Positions 7,726 through 16,645 are shown, numbered from the stretch's first letter. The stretch is DNA of 64,000 nucleotides from Bacillus sp. sid0103 (GCF_019219025.1 NZ_JAHUWN010000004.1:217515-281514); one strand, 5' to 3'. Made by a program: numbers and translations. The notes: generated from the letters alone by a model not told the origin.

Positions 7726-8277
7726 TTATAGATCCTTAGAAATTTTTGATTTTTGTGTTTTGCCAATCTGTTTCCAAGCTAATACAACCGCTACCGTCAC
7801 AATCGTCCCTACAATGGCTTCAGGAATTCCGTTTGTAATTCCGACTGTCCAGGCGACTCCCGCGGTTAAATAATGACGGACTACAGCCATCGTTAATACA
7901 AGTACAGTATTTGCCAATGTCCCGATAAATGCAGCGGCACCAACTGCGAAGTATTCACTTTTGCGGCGGAGTCCTACATACACAAGCCATGCCACCACGC
8001 CGATAAAAAGCCGAGGTAAAATCGCAACTAATGGATCCTTAAAGAGTGGAACCGTTGCGTTAAGGAAGGAAGAGATCCCAAAAATCGCTCCAACAATTAA
8101 GCCGACAATCGGCCCCTGCATAATACCACCGATAATCGCAGGAATGTGCATAATGGTCGCATTCCCTGCTGCTGTTGGAACAGGAATATAACCCAGCCTT
8201 GTGACCCCCAATAAAATGGCTACTGCCCCAAGCACTCCAGCAATGACAATATCCCGAACCGTTAATGATCTTTTCAT
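7726..8277 (-). CDS. ECF transporter substrate-binding S component
   Basis: This is a 183-aa integral membrane protein with about six hydrophobic segments. It has the usual S-component order: a short N-terminal VRDIVIAGVLGAVAILLG helix, the conserved IMHIPAIIGGIMQGP loop, then GLIVGAIFGISS. It resembles the ECF_trnsprt group that includes pantothenate (PanT) and folate S components. GGGGAG precedes the ATG. Being encoded with its own A1A2T module and with catabolic enzymes suggests one dedicated substrate, which I infer to be pantothenate or a relative. Confidence 0.85.
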   Translation of the reverse strand: MKRSLTVRDIVIAGVLGAVAILLGVTRLGYIPVPTAAGNATIMHIPAIIGGIMQGPIVGLIVGAIFGISSFLNATVPLFKDPLVAILPRLFIGVVAWLVYVGLRRKSEYFAVGAAAFIGTLANTVLVLTMAVVRHYLTAGVAWTVGITNGIPEAIVGTIVTVAVVLAWKQIGKTQKSKISKDL

Positions 8278-8308
8278 TCAAATTCTCCCCTTTGTTTTCG
8301 TTTTTTTA

Positions 8309-9151
8309 TTAAAAAGGAAACGGATATAAAAGCAGTAGTAATGAGAATAAAAGTCCAACTAGTAATACAAGATAATCCTTCGCGATTGCTTTATACACGG
8401 AGTAGGAACTCCTTTCGCCACCTGGTGTATAGCAGCGTGATTCCATTGCAAGAATCAAATCCTCGGCCCTTGCCAAGGCGATATTAAATAAAGGGATAAT
8501 GATTGGAAACGTTTCTTTTGTTCTTTGAATGATTCTCCACCATCCGCCGCTACCAAAGTCAGCTCCCCTTGAGGCTTGTGCTTTCATCATTTTTTCCATC
8601 TCGATGGCAAATGTTGGGACAAATCGAATCGCAATCGTTGTAATCAGTGAGATTTCATGGACCGGGAACTTTATTTTCTTTAACGGACTCAGTAAGCTTT
8701 GTATGGAATGAGTTAATTCTGTGGTGGAAGTAGATAAGGTAAGAACACTGCTTAAGAAGATAATTTCAATAAATCGAACAGCTGAAACCACTACCAATCG
8801 AATGCTTTCACTAGTGATGAAGATAAAGCCATAATCCACATACACTCTGCCATCTGAAAAGAGCTGTCCTTGAAAAAGCAACTGCAATATCGCTAAGATG
8901 ATAATAAAGGGAATGGCTGGTTTCACACCTGATAACCCGTAGCTGATTGGGATTTTAGATGCCCAGAATAAATAAAGAGATAAAACTAAACCAATCGCAT
9001 TTCCGAGATAACTCGTATTAAGGGCGATGGCCACCACGAGAATGACAAAAACAAGAAGCTTTATTCTTGGGTCTAATCGATGAACAAATGAGGCTGTTGG
9101 TACGTATTGACCGATTGTAATACTTCGGGATATTTCAAATTCGCTGGACAT
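8309..9151 (-). CDS. ecfT: ECF transporter transmembrane coupling protein EcfT
   Basis: EcfT (280 aa) is the membrane scaffold linking the two ATPases to the S component. The N-terminus has HRLDPRIKLL, the family landmark. The two cytoplasmic coupling motifs appear as ASRGADF (~189) and ESRCYTPGG (~236); the second has Cys in place of the usual Gly. Five or so membrane segments follow the expected spacing. ATG at 9151 has AAGGAGGG 8 bases upstream; the longer reading from 9223 lies in the ecfA2 tail and has no ribosome site. It overlaps ecfA2 by 17 bases. Confidence 0.92.
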   Translation of the reverse strand: MSSEFEISRSITIGQYVPTASFVHRLDPRIKLLVFVILVVAIALNTSYLGNAIGLVLSLYLFWASKIPISYGLSGVKPAIPFIIILAILQLLFQGQLFSDGRVYVDYGFIFITSESIRLVVVSAVRFIEIIFLSSVLTLSTSTTELTHSIQSLLSPLKKIKFPVHEISLITTIAIRFVPTFAIEMEKMMKAQASRGADFGSGGWWRIIQRTKETFPIIIPLFNIALARAEDLILAMESRCYTPGGERSSYSVYKAIAKDYLVLLVGLLFSLLLLLYPFPF

Positions 9152-10031
9152 TTCGCGAACCCTCCTTCTTGCCGGTAAGAACCTTTTTGATTTCCTCTGC
9201 TGCTTCCGTGATGGAAAAGGCATCCGTATTTACTTGGTATCCAAGATCGGTTAATCGATAAAGAACCTTTACCGTTTCAGGGGTCCCGATTTGATGCCGC
9301 TGCAGTTTTTCTTTATCCGTAAAAATTTCTTGTGGGGTGCCTGTTAACACGTCTGTTCCACCTGCCATCACATAGACACGGTCTGCTAACATGGCGACCT
9401 CCTCCATGTTGTGTGACACAAAAACGACCGTTAATTTTTCTTCCTTGTTTAACCGTTTAATTTTATCAAGCAATTCCTTCCTTGACCTGGGATCCAGACC
9501 CGCTGTCGGTTCATCTAGAACTAAAATCTTGGGTTTTAAGGCAAGGATCCCCGCTAAGGCGACCTTCCGTTTCTGTCCGCCGCTTAACGCAAAGGTCTGT
9601 CTGTCCTTCATTGCCTCAAAATCCAAGCCAACAACTGACATCGCCCATTTAACGCGCTCCCTCACCTCCTTTAGTGGAAGACCTAATTTGAATGGCCCAT
9701 AGGCAATATCATCGCCTATGATTTTTTCAAAAATCTGATCCTCCGGGTTTTGAAAAACAAGACCCACTTTTTGCCTAAGTGTTTTCAAATTTACCTTTTT
9801 CTTTGATAAGTCTTCCCCATCAATGATGACTTTTCCAGTTTCTGGACGCATCAGTCCATTGAAGTGCTGGATTAAGGTTGACTTTCCTGACCCGGTATGG
9901 CCAATGATGGCTATGCATTCCCCTTCTTCTGCATACAGGTTGGCTCCTTTTAGGGCAACATGCTCCATCGGGGTCCCTTTCATATACGTATGGGATAGAT
10001 TTTCTATTTCGATAATCGGCCTGCTTGACAT
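9135..10031 (-). CDS. ecfA2: ECF transporter ATPase EcfA2
   Basis: This is a 298-aa ABC ATPase: Walker A GHTGSGKST (~42-50), Q-loop VFQNPEDQIFE, signature LSGGQKRKVALAGILA, Walker B ILVLDEPTAGLD, switch VSHNME. It begins with MEHVALKGANLYAEEGE, typical of the A2 partner. Its start codon directly follows the ecfA1 stop. It forms a heterodimer with EcfA1 on the cytoplasmic face and powers uptake through EcfT and the S component. Most Firmicutes keep one shared ecfA1A2T set near the ribosomal genes, so this is probably a second, dedicated set. Confidence 0.93.
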   Translation of the reverse strand: MSSRPIIEIENLSHTYMKGTPMEHVALKGANLYAEEGECIAIIGHTGSGKSTLIQHFNGLMRPETGKVIIDGEDLSKKKVNLKTLRQKVGLVFQNPEDQIFEKIIGDDIAYGPFKLGLPLKEVRERVKWAMSVVGLDFEAMKDRQTFALSGGQKRKVALAGILALKPKILVLDEPTAGLDPRSRKELLDKIKRLNKEEKLTVVFVSHNMEEVAMLADRVYVMAGGTDVLTGTPQEIFTDKEKLQRHQIGTPETVKVLYRLTDLGYQVNTDAFSITEAAEEIKKVLTGKKEGSRNVQRI

Positions 10032-10883
10032 TTAAACCACCTCCTCTTTAGAGAATTTCTCCACTTCCTCAATAAACTCATTTTCTTGAATGATGTCCGT
10101 TGAAAATTCGGCAAATTGGCTGTGAATCACCTCGGCCATTTGGCTTACTGCTGGGACTTCTAATTGGAGATTCTCTAATTCCTGCTTATGTTTAAAAATT
10201 TCTCGCGGTGGACCGTCCATGACAATCTGCCCGCCTTCGATGACGATAATCCGGTCAGCCTCCGCTGCCTCTGACATATGGTGGGTAACGGTAATCATCG
10301 TCATCCCCGTATTGTTCATTTTTCTCATCACTTGAAGAACTTCTTTTCGACCAAAGCTATCCAGCATACTGGTTGCTTCATCAAAAACGATACACTCCGG
10401 CTGCATGGCCAGCACACCGGCAATCGCCACCCTTTGCTTCTGGCCTCCGGAGAGGTGATGCGGCGGCCTGTGGCGATACTGAGACATTTTGACCACATTT
10501 AATGCTTCATCGACTCTCTTTTTCATTTCTTCCCTTTGGACACCAATATTCTCCAGTCCAAATGCGACATCTTCCTCCACGATGGTCGCAACAATTTGGT
10601 TATCTGGATGCTGAAAGACCGTGCCGACAGCTTGACGAATCTCCCGTCTCTTTTCAATTTCCTTCGTGTTATGACCGTGAACCCAGACATCACCATTATC
10701 CGGGGTTAAAATCCCGTTCAGGTGCTTGGATAAGGTAGATTTTCCTGAACCGTTATGGCCGATGATGGCAACATATTCTCCAGGGAAGACAGAAAAGGAG
10801 ATATTATTGAGAACGGATACTTTCGTTTTTTCATTAATTTTGTAGGAAAACGATACATTTTCTAAGCGAATAATCGGCTCCAT
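10032..10883 (-). CDS. ecfA1: ECF transporter ATPase EcfA1
   Basis: This is a 283-aa ABC ATPase with Walker A GHNGSGKST, VFQHPDNQIV, LSGGQKQRVAIAGVLAMQP and CIVFDEATSMLD, where Ser replaces the usual Thr-Ala of EPTA, as is common in A1 subunits. The switch is VTHHMSEA. Start: the ATG at 10883 (MEPIIRLENVSF) has GAGAGGAG 6 bases upstream; an in-frame start at 10922 would overlap the SDR gene and has no such site. It is fourth in the sigma-54 operon, 16 bases after the SDR stop. Confidence 0.93.
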   Translation of the reverse strand: MEPIIRLENVSFSYKINEKTKVSVLNNISFSVFPGEYVAIIGHNGSGKSTLSKHLNGILTPDNGDVWVHGHNTKEIEKRREIRQAVGTVFQHPDNQIVATIVEEDVAFGLENIGVQREEMKKRVDEALNVVKMSQYRHRPPHHLSGGQKQRVAIAGVLAMQPECIVFDEATSMLDSFGRKEVLQVMRKMNNTGMTMITVTHHMSEAAEADRIIVIEGGQIVMDGPPREIFKHKQELENLQLEVPAVSQMAEVIHSQFAEFSTDIIQENEFIEEVEKFSKEEVV

Positions 10884-10899
10884 TTTATGCTCCTCTCGT

Positions 10900-11664
10900 T
10901 TAAATACCGCGGCCACCGTCAATATTCAGAACCTCTCCGGTTACAATCTTCGACAGATCCGAGGCTAAGTAAAGTGCACCCTGGGCAATATCTTCCGGTT
11001 GAATTAAGGTTCCTAATGGAACGCTGTCCTGGAAGATTTTTTTCATTCCCTCTTCCTTTTGTGCGTCATCCCCTACCAGGAATTTACCAATCATCGGTGT
11101 ATCGGCCGGGCCGGGATTGATGGCATTGACTCTAATTTTATAAGGAGCTAACTCAATCGCTAATGCTTTGGTCAGCATGATGGCTGCCCCTTTTGAGGCA
11201 CAATACGCGTTTAATCCTGGTCTCGCTCTAATACCGGCGATGGAAGCAATATTCACAATACTTCCTCCCTTTTGCTGCTTCATGAACGGCACAGCATACT
11301 TAGACGTTAAAAAAATCGATTTTGTATTCACGTTCATAATTAAATCCCATTGTTCCAAGGTTAATTCTTCAATCGCGGTGAAGGATTGGGGAACACCAGC
11401 ACAGTTAATGACAATATCCAATCCGTCATACGCTTCCACTGTTTGATTCACAAGATTTGCCACATCTGCATCCCTCGTTACATCAGCTTGAATGGCTTGC
11501 ACTCGATTTAGACCAGTTGAACCTGCGGCTGCTTTTGCCGATTCGTAATTTAAATCCGCAAACGTTACATTCGCTCCTTCCTTGGCGAAAGCTTGAGCAA
11601 TCGCTTTCCCCATTCCCGAGCCGGCTCCTGTTATAATGGCCGTTTTTCCGTTTAATAAACTCAT
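10900..11664 (-). CDS. SDR-family dehydrogenase (candidate pantoate 4-dehydrogenase)
   Basis: This is a 254-aa classical short-chain dehydrogenase with the TGAGSGMG cofactor loop (12-19), NCAG (87-90), Asn111 and/or Asn113, Ser141, Tyr154 and Lys158 of the catalytic tetrad (YCASK). Asp37 after the second strand favours NAD. It closes with IDGGRGI. SDRs with this core oxidise alcohols to carbonyls. Set between a transporter and an aldehyde dehydrogenase it is a natural candidate for oxidising the 4-hydroxyl of pantoate to the aldehyde. The substrate is inferred, the family is certain. Confidence 0.9.
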   Translation of the reverse strand: MSLLNGKTAIITGAGSGMGKAIAQAFAKEGANVTFADLNYESAKAAAGSTGLNRVQAIQADVTRDADVANLVNQTVEAYDGLDIVINCAGVPQSFTAIEELTLEQWDLIMNVNTKSIFLTSKYAVPFMKQQKGGSIVNIASIAGIRARPGLNAYCASKGAAIMLTKALAIELAPYKIRVNAINPGPADTPMIGKFLVGDDAQKEEGMKKIFQDSVPLGTLIQPEDIAQGALYLASDLSKIVTGEVLNIDGGRGI

Positions 11665-11691
11665 AGATTGGACACCTCCAATAATGTGATT

Positions 11692-12798
11692 TTAGATTTT
11701 CGGGCTGAGACTTAATTGAACCATTTTAGAAACGATTGCATCGCCCATTTCAGTGGTTTTTGATGTGCCTCCAAGGTCAGGTGTTTTTATTTTTCCATCG
11801 ATTAATACCTCTTCAATGGAATCGAGGATCAGTTTCCCTGCTTCAGGGAGTTCGAGATGGTCCATCATCAGACTAAGGCTCCAAATCGAGGCAATTGGAT
11901 TAGCAATCCCTTTTCCTGCAATATCGGGTGCGGAACCATGAATCGGTTCAAACATGGAAGGGTAGATCCGTTCCGGATTGATGTTTCCAGATGGGGCCAG
12001 CCCTAATCCTCCAACGATGGCTGCGCCTAAATCTGTTAATATATCACCAAACAAATTACTACCCACAACCACATCCATTGTCTCTGGTCTTGAAATAAAA
12101 TAAGCTGCTAGTGCATCAATATGATAGATTTGTGTGCTTACATCAGGATAGCTATTACCTATTTCTTTTACGATCTCGTCCCAAAAAGGCATGGTAAAGT
12201 TAATCGCATTTGATTTTGTTGCCACTGTTAGGTTTTTCTTGGCCCTTTTTTCTGCCAAGGAAAAAGCATAGTTTACTATTCTTTCCGAACCGTATCTTGT
12301 AAAAATATTATTTTGAACAGCTAATTCATAGGGGGTTCCCTCATGAACGCGCCCGCCGCTATTGGTATACTCTCCCTCGGTATTTTCCCTTACAACCACA
12401 AAGTCAAGGTCTTTATGGGATTTATACCGCAACGGGCTTTCTAACCCTTGAAGAAGTTTAATCGGCCGTAAATTCACATACTGCTGAAATTTACGGCGAA
12501 TGGGCAGGATTAGCTCCCAAACGGATATATGATCCGGTACCGATTTTGCACCAACAGCCCCAAAGAGAATAACATCAAAATCTTTTAATAGATCTAACCC
12601 ATTCTCGGGCATCATTCTCCCATTTTGAAGATAATAATCACACCCCCAATCAAAAGATTCACAAGAAAAAGTGATACCGCCGTGTATTTCTTCCGCTTTT
12701 TTTAATACCTTTATGGCCTCATTTATCACTTCTGGGCCAATTCCGTCCCCAGGAATTAAAGCAATGGAAAAGTGCTGCAAATCTGTCACTCCTTTCAC
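11692..12798 (-). CDS. D-malate/tartrate-type oxidative decarboxylase (candidate 3,3-dimethylmalate dehydrogenase)
   Basis: This is a 368-aa member of the isocitrate/isopropylmalate dehydrogenase superfamily. IALIPGDGIGPEV starts the fold; WGCDYYLQNGRMMPENG and VPDHISVWELILPIRRKFQQYVNLRP are the pattern of the tartrate dehydrogenase/D-malate dehydrogenase branch (YcsA, DmlA), not of LeuB. Metal and cofactor sites are seen in GSNLFGDILTDLGAAI and FEPIHGSAPDIAGKGIANP. The branch decarboxylates (R)-2-hydroxy acids with a 3-carboxylate. (R)-3,3-dimethylmalate has this configuration, giving 2-oxoisovalerate. It lies 16 bases after the aldehyde dehydrogenase. Confidence 0.9.
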   Translation of the reverse strand: MKGVTDLQHFSIALIPGDGIGPEVINEAIKVLKKAEEIHGGITFSCESFDWGCDYYLQNGRMMPENGLDLLKDFDVILFGAVGAKSVPDHISVWELILPIRRKFQQYVNLRPIKLLQGLESPLRYKSHKDLDFVVVRENTEGEYTNSGGRVHEGTPYELAVQNNIFTRYGSERIVNYAFSLAEKRAKKNLTVATKSNAINFTMPFWDEIVKEIGNSYPDVSTQIYHIDALAAYFISRPETMDVVVGSNLFGDILTDLGAAIVGGLGLAPSGNINPERIYPSMFEPIHGSAPDIAGKGIANPIASIWSLSLMMDHLELPEAGKLILDSIEEVLIDGKIKTPDLGGTSKTTEMGDAIVSKMVQLSLSPKI

Positions 12799-12814
12799 TT
12801 AAATTTCTTCGAAA

Positions 12815-14269
12815 CTACTTTTCATCCGCACTTTTTATTTTGATCGCGATATTTTTCAATTGCGTATAATTTTGTAGCGCTTCTACTCCTTTTTCACGGC
12901 CAATTCCACTTTTTTTATAACCCCCAAATGGAAGTTCAACGCCCCCGGCCGCACCATAGTCATTAATAAAGACCTGACCGCTTTTCACTTTACTCGCTAC
13001 TCTGTGAGCCCGGGATAGATCATTTGTCCAAATCCCGGTAACAAGACCATAGGATGTTCCATTTGCTAATTGAATCGCTTCTTCTTCGGTTGAAAATTCA
13101 AATACAGTCAATACCGGTCCAAATACTTCCTCTTGAGCCATTTCACTGGCTGGAGAAACGTGATCAATAATGGTTGGTTCAAAATAATAACCTTCACCCG
13201 GCTCCTCTACTTTTGCTTGCTTTCCACCAATTATGACCCGTGCACCTTGGTCTTTTGCTCTTTCAACCATTGCTAGTATTCTGTCAAACTGCCTTTTTGA
13301 AATAATGGGACCTAGCTCGCAGTCATTAACACCGGGACCAATTTTAATGTTTTTCATTCGCTCCGTTAACTTCTCGATTATTTCCTCTTTGACTTTGGAG
13401 TGAACTAGCAGCCTGGAACCGGCTGAACAGGTTTGACCTGCATTCTGAATAATCGAACGAGTCACCCATGTCACCGTTTCATCGATATCACAGTCCGGAA
13501 ATACAATATGTGGTGACTTCCCTCCCAGCTCGAGTGTGACAGGAACAATATTTTGCGCCGCAGAGATCATCACGCTTGTACCGGTGCCAACGGAACCCGT
13601 AAAAGTGATATGATTGACATCCGGGTGATTCACCAGTGCTGCACCTGCTTCAGGCCCATAACCTGTTACAACTTGAAGAACATCTTTAAGGACTTCTATC
13701 TCAGCAAATATTTCTGCCAGCTTTAATGCTGACAGAGGGGTATCTTCGGCAGGTTTTACAACCACAGTATTTCCAACCGCTATGGCAGCTGCCACACCCC
13801 TTGATGTAATCTGAAGGGGGTAGTTCCAAGGGATAATTTGCGCACAAACCCCCATTGGTTCTCGTACCGTGTAGTCAATAACATTTGGCGCTACCGGGAT
13901 TGTTTCTCCAAACATTTTATCTGCAACACCTGCATAATACTCAAAATAGCGTGCACTGCTTTCTACATCGCTTCTTGCTTGGGTGAGAGGCTTCCCCGTG
14001 TCTAAGGTTTCAATCAGTGCCAGTTCTTCCGCTCTTTCACGTATTCTTCGTGCTACTTCATAAAGGGCATTTCCTCTTATACTAGGTTTTAATGATTGCC
14101 ATTCAATTGTTTCAAAAACCGTTTTCGCTGCTGCAACGGCCAGATCGACATCTTCCTTTCCGCCCCTGGGAACTGTGCCGATCACTTCTTGATTGGCAGG
14201 ATTGTACGATGAAAAAAACTCCCCTGAAACGGATGTTACCCATTCACCATTGATATACATTCTTTCCAT
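12815..14269 (-). CDS. NAD(P)-dependent aldehyde dehydrogenase (candidate 4-dehydropantoate dehydrogenase)
   Basis: This is a 484-aa aldehyde dehydrogenase with Asn149 (IPWNYPLQ), Glu247 (LELGGKSP) and nucleophile Cys281 (QNAGQTCSAGSR). It resembles the betaine/gamma-aminobutyraldehyde dehydrogenase group. The ATG at 14269 is used: GGAGG lies 6 bases upstream. A longer in-frame reading to 14332 is impossible because its TTG is itself part of the sigma-54 promoter. First gene of the operon. In the proposed pathway it oxidises 4-dehydropantoate to 3,3-dimethylmalate. Confidence 0.92.
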   Translation of the reverse strand: MERMYINGEWVTSVSGEFFSSYNPANQEVIGTVPRGGKEDVDLAVAAAKTVFETIEWQSLKPSIRGNALYEVARRIRERAEELALIETLDTGKPLTQARSDVESSARYFEYYAGVADKMFGETIPVAPNVIDYTVREPMGVCAQIIPWNYPLQITSRGVAAAIAVGNTVVVKPAEDTPLSALKLAEIFAEIEVLKDVLQVVTGYGPEAGAALVNHPDVNHITFTGSVGTGTSVMISAAQNIVPVTLELGGKSPHIVFPDCDIDETVTWVTRSIIQNAGQTCSAGSRLLVHSKVKEEIIEKLTERMKNIKIGPGVNDCELGPIISKRQFDRILAMVERAKDQGARVIIGGKQAKVEEPGEGYYFEPTIIDHVSPASEMAQEEVFGPVLTVFEFSTEEEAIQLANGTSYGLVTGIWTNDLSRAHRVASKVKSGQVFINDYGAAGGVELPFGGYKKSGIGREKGVEALQNYTQLKNIAIKIKSADEK

Positions 14270-14316
14270 TGTGAACCTCCATTTTGTCAAGGCTATAATT
14301 CTTACCCTATATATTT

Positions 14317-14332
14317 GCAATTTTTGTGCCAA
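14317..14332 (-). promoter_or_regulatory. Sigma-54 (-24/-12) promoter of the catabolic operon
   Basis: On the minus strand TTGGCACAAAAATTGC has the invariant GG (-24) and GC (-12) at the correct ten-base spacing and matches TGGCAC-N5-TTGC exactly. It sits 47 bases before the aldehyde dehydrogenase ATG and downstream of a sigma-54 activator gene. It should drive everything from 14269 to the terminator at 5047. Confidence 0.93.
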
Positions 14333-14369
14333 GATTGAAAATTTAGAAAAATCGGAAATATCAAATAAA

Positions 14370-14392
14370 AACAGGGATATAATATCCCTGTT
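14370..14392 (-). terminator. Terminator of the sigma-54 activator gene
   Basis: AACAGGGATA-TTA-TATCCCTGTT on the minus strand is followed by TTTATTT. It separates the activator gene from the sigma-54 promoter, so the operon does not depend on readthrough. Confidence 0.85.
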
Positions 14393-14400
14393 AAAAAAAA

Positions 14401-14443
14401 TGATGTTTTAATCTGCAACATCGTATTGTATTTTGAAACATCA
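14401..14443. promoter_or_regulatory. Candidate upstream activating sequence for the sigma-54 activator
   Basis: This stretch starts TGATGTTT and ends AAACATCA, an inverted pair of 8 bases 27 apart, and contains a third GATGTT-like element (CAACATC at 14416-14422). It lies 70-125 bases upstream of the -24/-12 promoter, the usual distance for enhancer binding by an EBP, and overlaps the last bases of the activator gene. Confidence 0.5.
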
Positions 14444-16285
14444 AATATCATATTCTTTGATTTTTCTCCAAAGAGTGGAGCGATCAATTCCAAGTGATTG
14501 AGCCGCTAACGTTTTGTTGTTTCCGAATTTTTCCAATGTCGTAAAGATGAGTTCTTTTTCCTTGTTTTTAATACTTTGTCTTTTTGTCGTTTCTTCTGAA
14601 TCCTTCCGTCTCCTTATTTTATCAGAAAGAAACTTTGCCCCCTGTAGTCTTAAACTAGGACTCTCTTCAAGAACGACCAACCGTTCAATGGTATTCCTTA
14701 ATTCGCGTATATTTCCAGGCCAGTCATATTTCTGGAATAAACCAATTAGTTCTTCTTGAACGTTGATGATTTTATTTTTTCTCTTTTCATTAAACTCATT
14801 TAGAAAAGCCTCTACCAGTTTTGGTATATCCGCTAAACGCTCGCGAAGAGGAGGCAATTCCAGAGATAGTACATTCAGACGATAATATAAATCAGATCGG
14901 AATTGTTTCCGATCCACCTCCTCCTCTAAATTTCGATTCGTTGCGGTAATGATTCGGACATCCACTGGTATAATTCGCTCCCCGCCCACGCGCCTAATGG
15001 TTCTTTCCTGTAGAACCCTTAATAGGAGAGCCTGAATTCGTAAAGGGATCTCACCAATTTCATCTAAAAATAGTGTGCCTCCATGAGCAAGTTCAAATAA
15101 GCCTGGTTTTCCTTCTTTTAGACCGCCTGTGAATGTGCCTTTCTCATATCCAAATATCTCACTTTCTAGTAGATTCTCTGGCAGCACTGCGCAATTGACC
15201 GCGACAAATGGACCAACTGATCGATGACTGGCGGAATGAATACCTTGAGCAAATAATTCTTTTCCAGTTCCAGACTCACCAGTGATTGATACAGTAGATT
15301 CTGTTTCAGCAAATTTCCTTGCTAGATCTTTTGCCTCCAGTATTTCCTGTGTTTCCCCAATAATATCACTTAACCGATATTTTGCCTCCAAGCCATTTTG
15401 ATGAAGTTTCTTCCGCAGTTGTAATTCTACTTTTTGAATATCTGTAATTTCCTTGAAATTTGACACGGCTCCGACAATTTTTCCTTTGACGATGACAGGA
15501 GATCGGTTAATGACAATTTGTCGGCCTCCGATAGTCGCAATATCACCTCTTTCGATCTTCCCCGCTTTCAATACTCGGATCATATCAGATTGTGGGATGA
15601 ACTCTGTGATGTTTCTCCCCTTCATTACCTTATCAACACCTAAGATTGTTTTTGCATGTTCATTAACCAGTCTAATGGTTCCGCTTCTGTCAATCGCAAT
15701 CACTCCATCATGCGTTGAGTGGACGATTGCATCAACTTGATACCTTTCTTTTGTGATTTCCTCAACTAAATTCACTAATGATCCTGCGATCTTTAAAAAA
15801 GAAATCACAGAAGTAAAGGCGGGTTTAATAAAATGTAAATTTTTATTCCTTGGGTTAGAAATTAACCCTTTCATCCATATTGGGGCTAGATAAACGTGAT
15901 TCGGCTTAAGTAGTCCTGCTTGTTTTTCGGTTAAAAAAGAAAGTTGAATCTCATCCTTCGTAACCTGTTCGGCGTTTTCTTTTCTCAACCACTCTATTTC
16001 TTTGGTTGAAGCAATTATTGAATACTCTCTTTTTTCTGGGATATCGAACAATCCCTTTATGCACTTTTTTACATCTTCTATATGTACTGAGATAGGGATA
16101 ATTGGAAAAGAAAGACCGGCTAATTCTTTCTCGAAATTCACCGGTGTAATAATAACCATTGGATTCATGATCTGATCTAATATGGAATTAATGGAATAAA
16201 AACTCGCTGTTGAGTATCCCATTTCTTTTAATAAATGTGTAATTTGGTCTTCATATAAATCATTCATTTTAAAAAGTGCTATCAT
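14441..16285 (-). CDS. Sigma-54-dependent transcriptional activator (PAS-AAA-Fis HTH)
   Basis: This is a 614-aa enhancer-binding protein. Residues 1-~180 are a sensor region I do not firmly identify (the position recalls PrpR-type N-termini), ~185-285 a PAS domain ([20 protein letters not shown]), ~305-540 the AAA+ domain (Walker A GESGTGKE at 336-343, Walker [12 protein letters not shown] at ~402-412), and the Fis-type HTH fills the last 30 residues ([17 protein letters not shown]). The sigma-54 contact loop reads GTFTGG (383-388) instead of GAFTGA. The start has AGGGGGG upstream. It probably senses the operon's substrate or an intermediate. Confidence 0.92.
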   Translation of the reverse strand: MIALFKMNDLYEDQITHLLKEMGYSTASFYSINSILDQIMNPMVIITPVNFEKELAGLSFPIIPISVHIEDVKKCIKGLFDIPEKREYSIIASTKEIEWLRKENAEQVTKDEIQLSFLTEKQAGLLKPNHVYLAPIWMKGLISNPRNKNLHFIKPAFTSVISFLKIAGSLVNLVEEITKERYQVDAIVHSTHDGVIAIDRSGTIRLVNEHAKTILGVDKVMKGRNITEFIPQSDMIRVLKAGKIERGDIATIGGRQIVINRSPVIVKGKIVGAVSNFKEITDIQKVELQLRKKLHQNGLEAKYRLSDIIGETQEILEAKDLARKFAETESTVSITGESGTGKELFAQGIHSASHRSVGPFVAVNCAVLPENLLESEIFGYEKGTFTGGLKEGKPGLFELAHGGTLFLDEIGEIPLRIQALLLRVLQERTIRRVGGERIIPVDVRIITATNRNLEEEVDRKQFRSDLYYRLNVLSLELPPLRERLADIPKLVEAFLNEFNEKRKNKIINVQEELIGLFQKYDWPGNIRELRNTIERLVVLEESPSLRLQGAKFLSDKIRRRKDSEETTKRQSIKNKEKELIFTTLEKFGNNKTLAAQSLGIDRSTLWRKIKEYDI

Positions 16286-16645
16286 CCGTATCCCCCCTGA
16301 AAAAAGCTATGTAAATAGAATTGACTTTGAAAAAATATGTTAATTTTTGTATTTTTAAAATATTCTATATTTATCTTAAAATTCTATCTTTAAACTTTCA
16401 AGTGCAACTGAGTGATAGAATTTACCTGTTTTTGCTGACTTTTTTTCAATTGCCATATATTTTTTAAGAACAGAAGTAACAAAACTCAATTCCCCCTTCG
16501 TTATTCGGGCAATAAAAAGCAGCTACTTTTACATAGCTGCTAAAAGTTGGTGGGTATTGTTAGAGCTCCCTCCTATAAATCTTTGGTTGCCGCTGCAACC
16601 CCAATTTTAATTTCTTATATCTGATATTTTAATAGGAAAGACTTA
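16286..16645. other. Intergenic gap with a terminator and a decayed repeat
   Basis: There is no gene here. It contains the promoter-proximal AT-rich leader of the sigma-54 activator, a terminator at 16518-16541 and, around 16558-16603, a run (GTTAGAGCT...GTTGCCGCTGCAACCCC) that looks like a worn copy of the dispersed repeat found further right. Confidence 0.5.
16518..16541 (-). terminator. Terminator of the PadR/HAAS pair
   Basis: AGCAGCTA-N8-TAGCTGCT on the minus strand is followed by TTTTTATT, about 100 bases after the HAAS gene stop. Confidence 0.8.

Noticed and set aside
14270..14332. 63-base N-terminal extension of the aldehyde dehydrogenase frame starting with TTG
   Set aside because: The codons are the sigma-54 promoter itself and lie upstream of the expected transcription start; the ATG at 14269 has a strong ribosome site.
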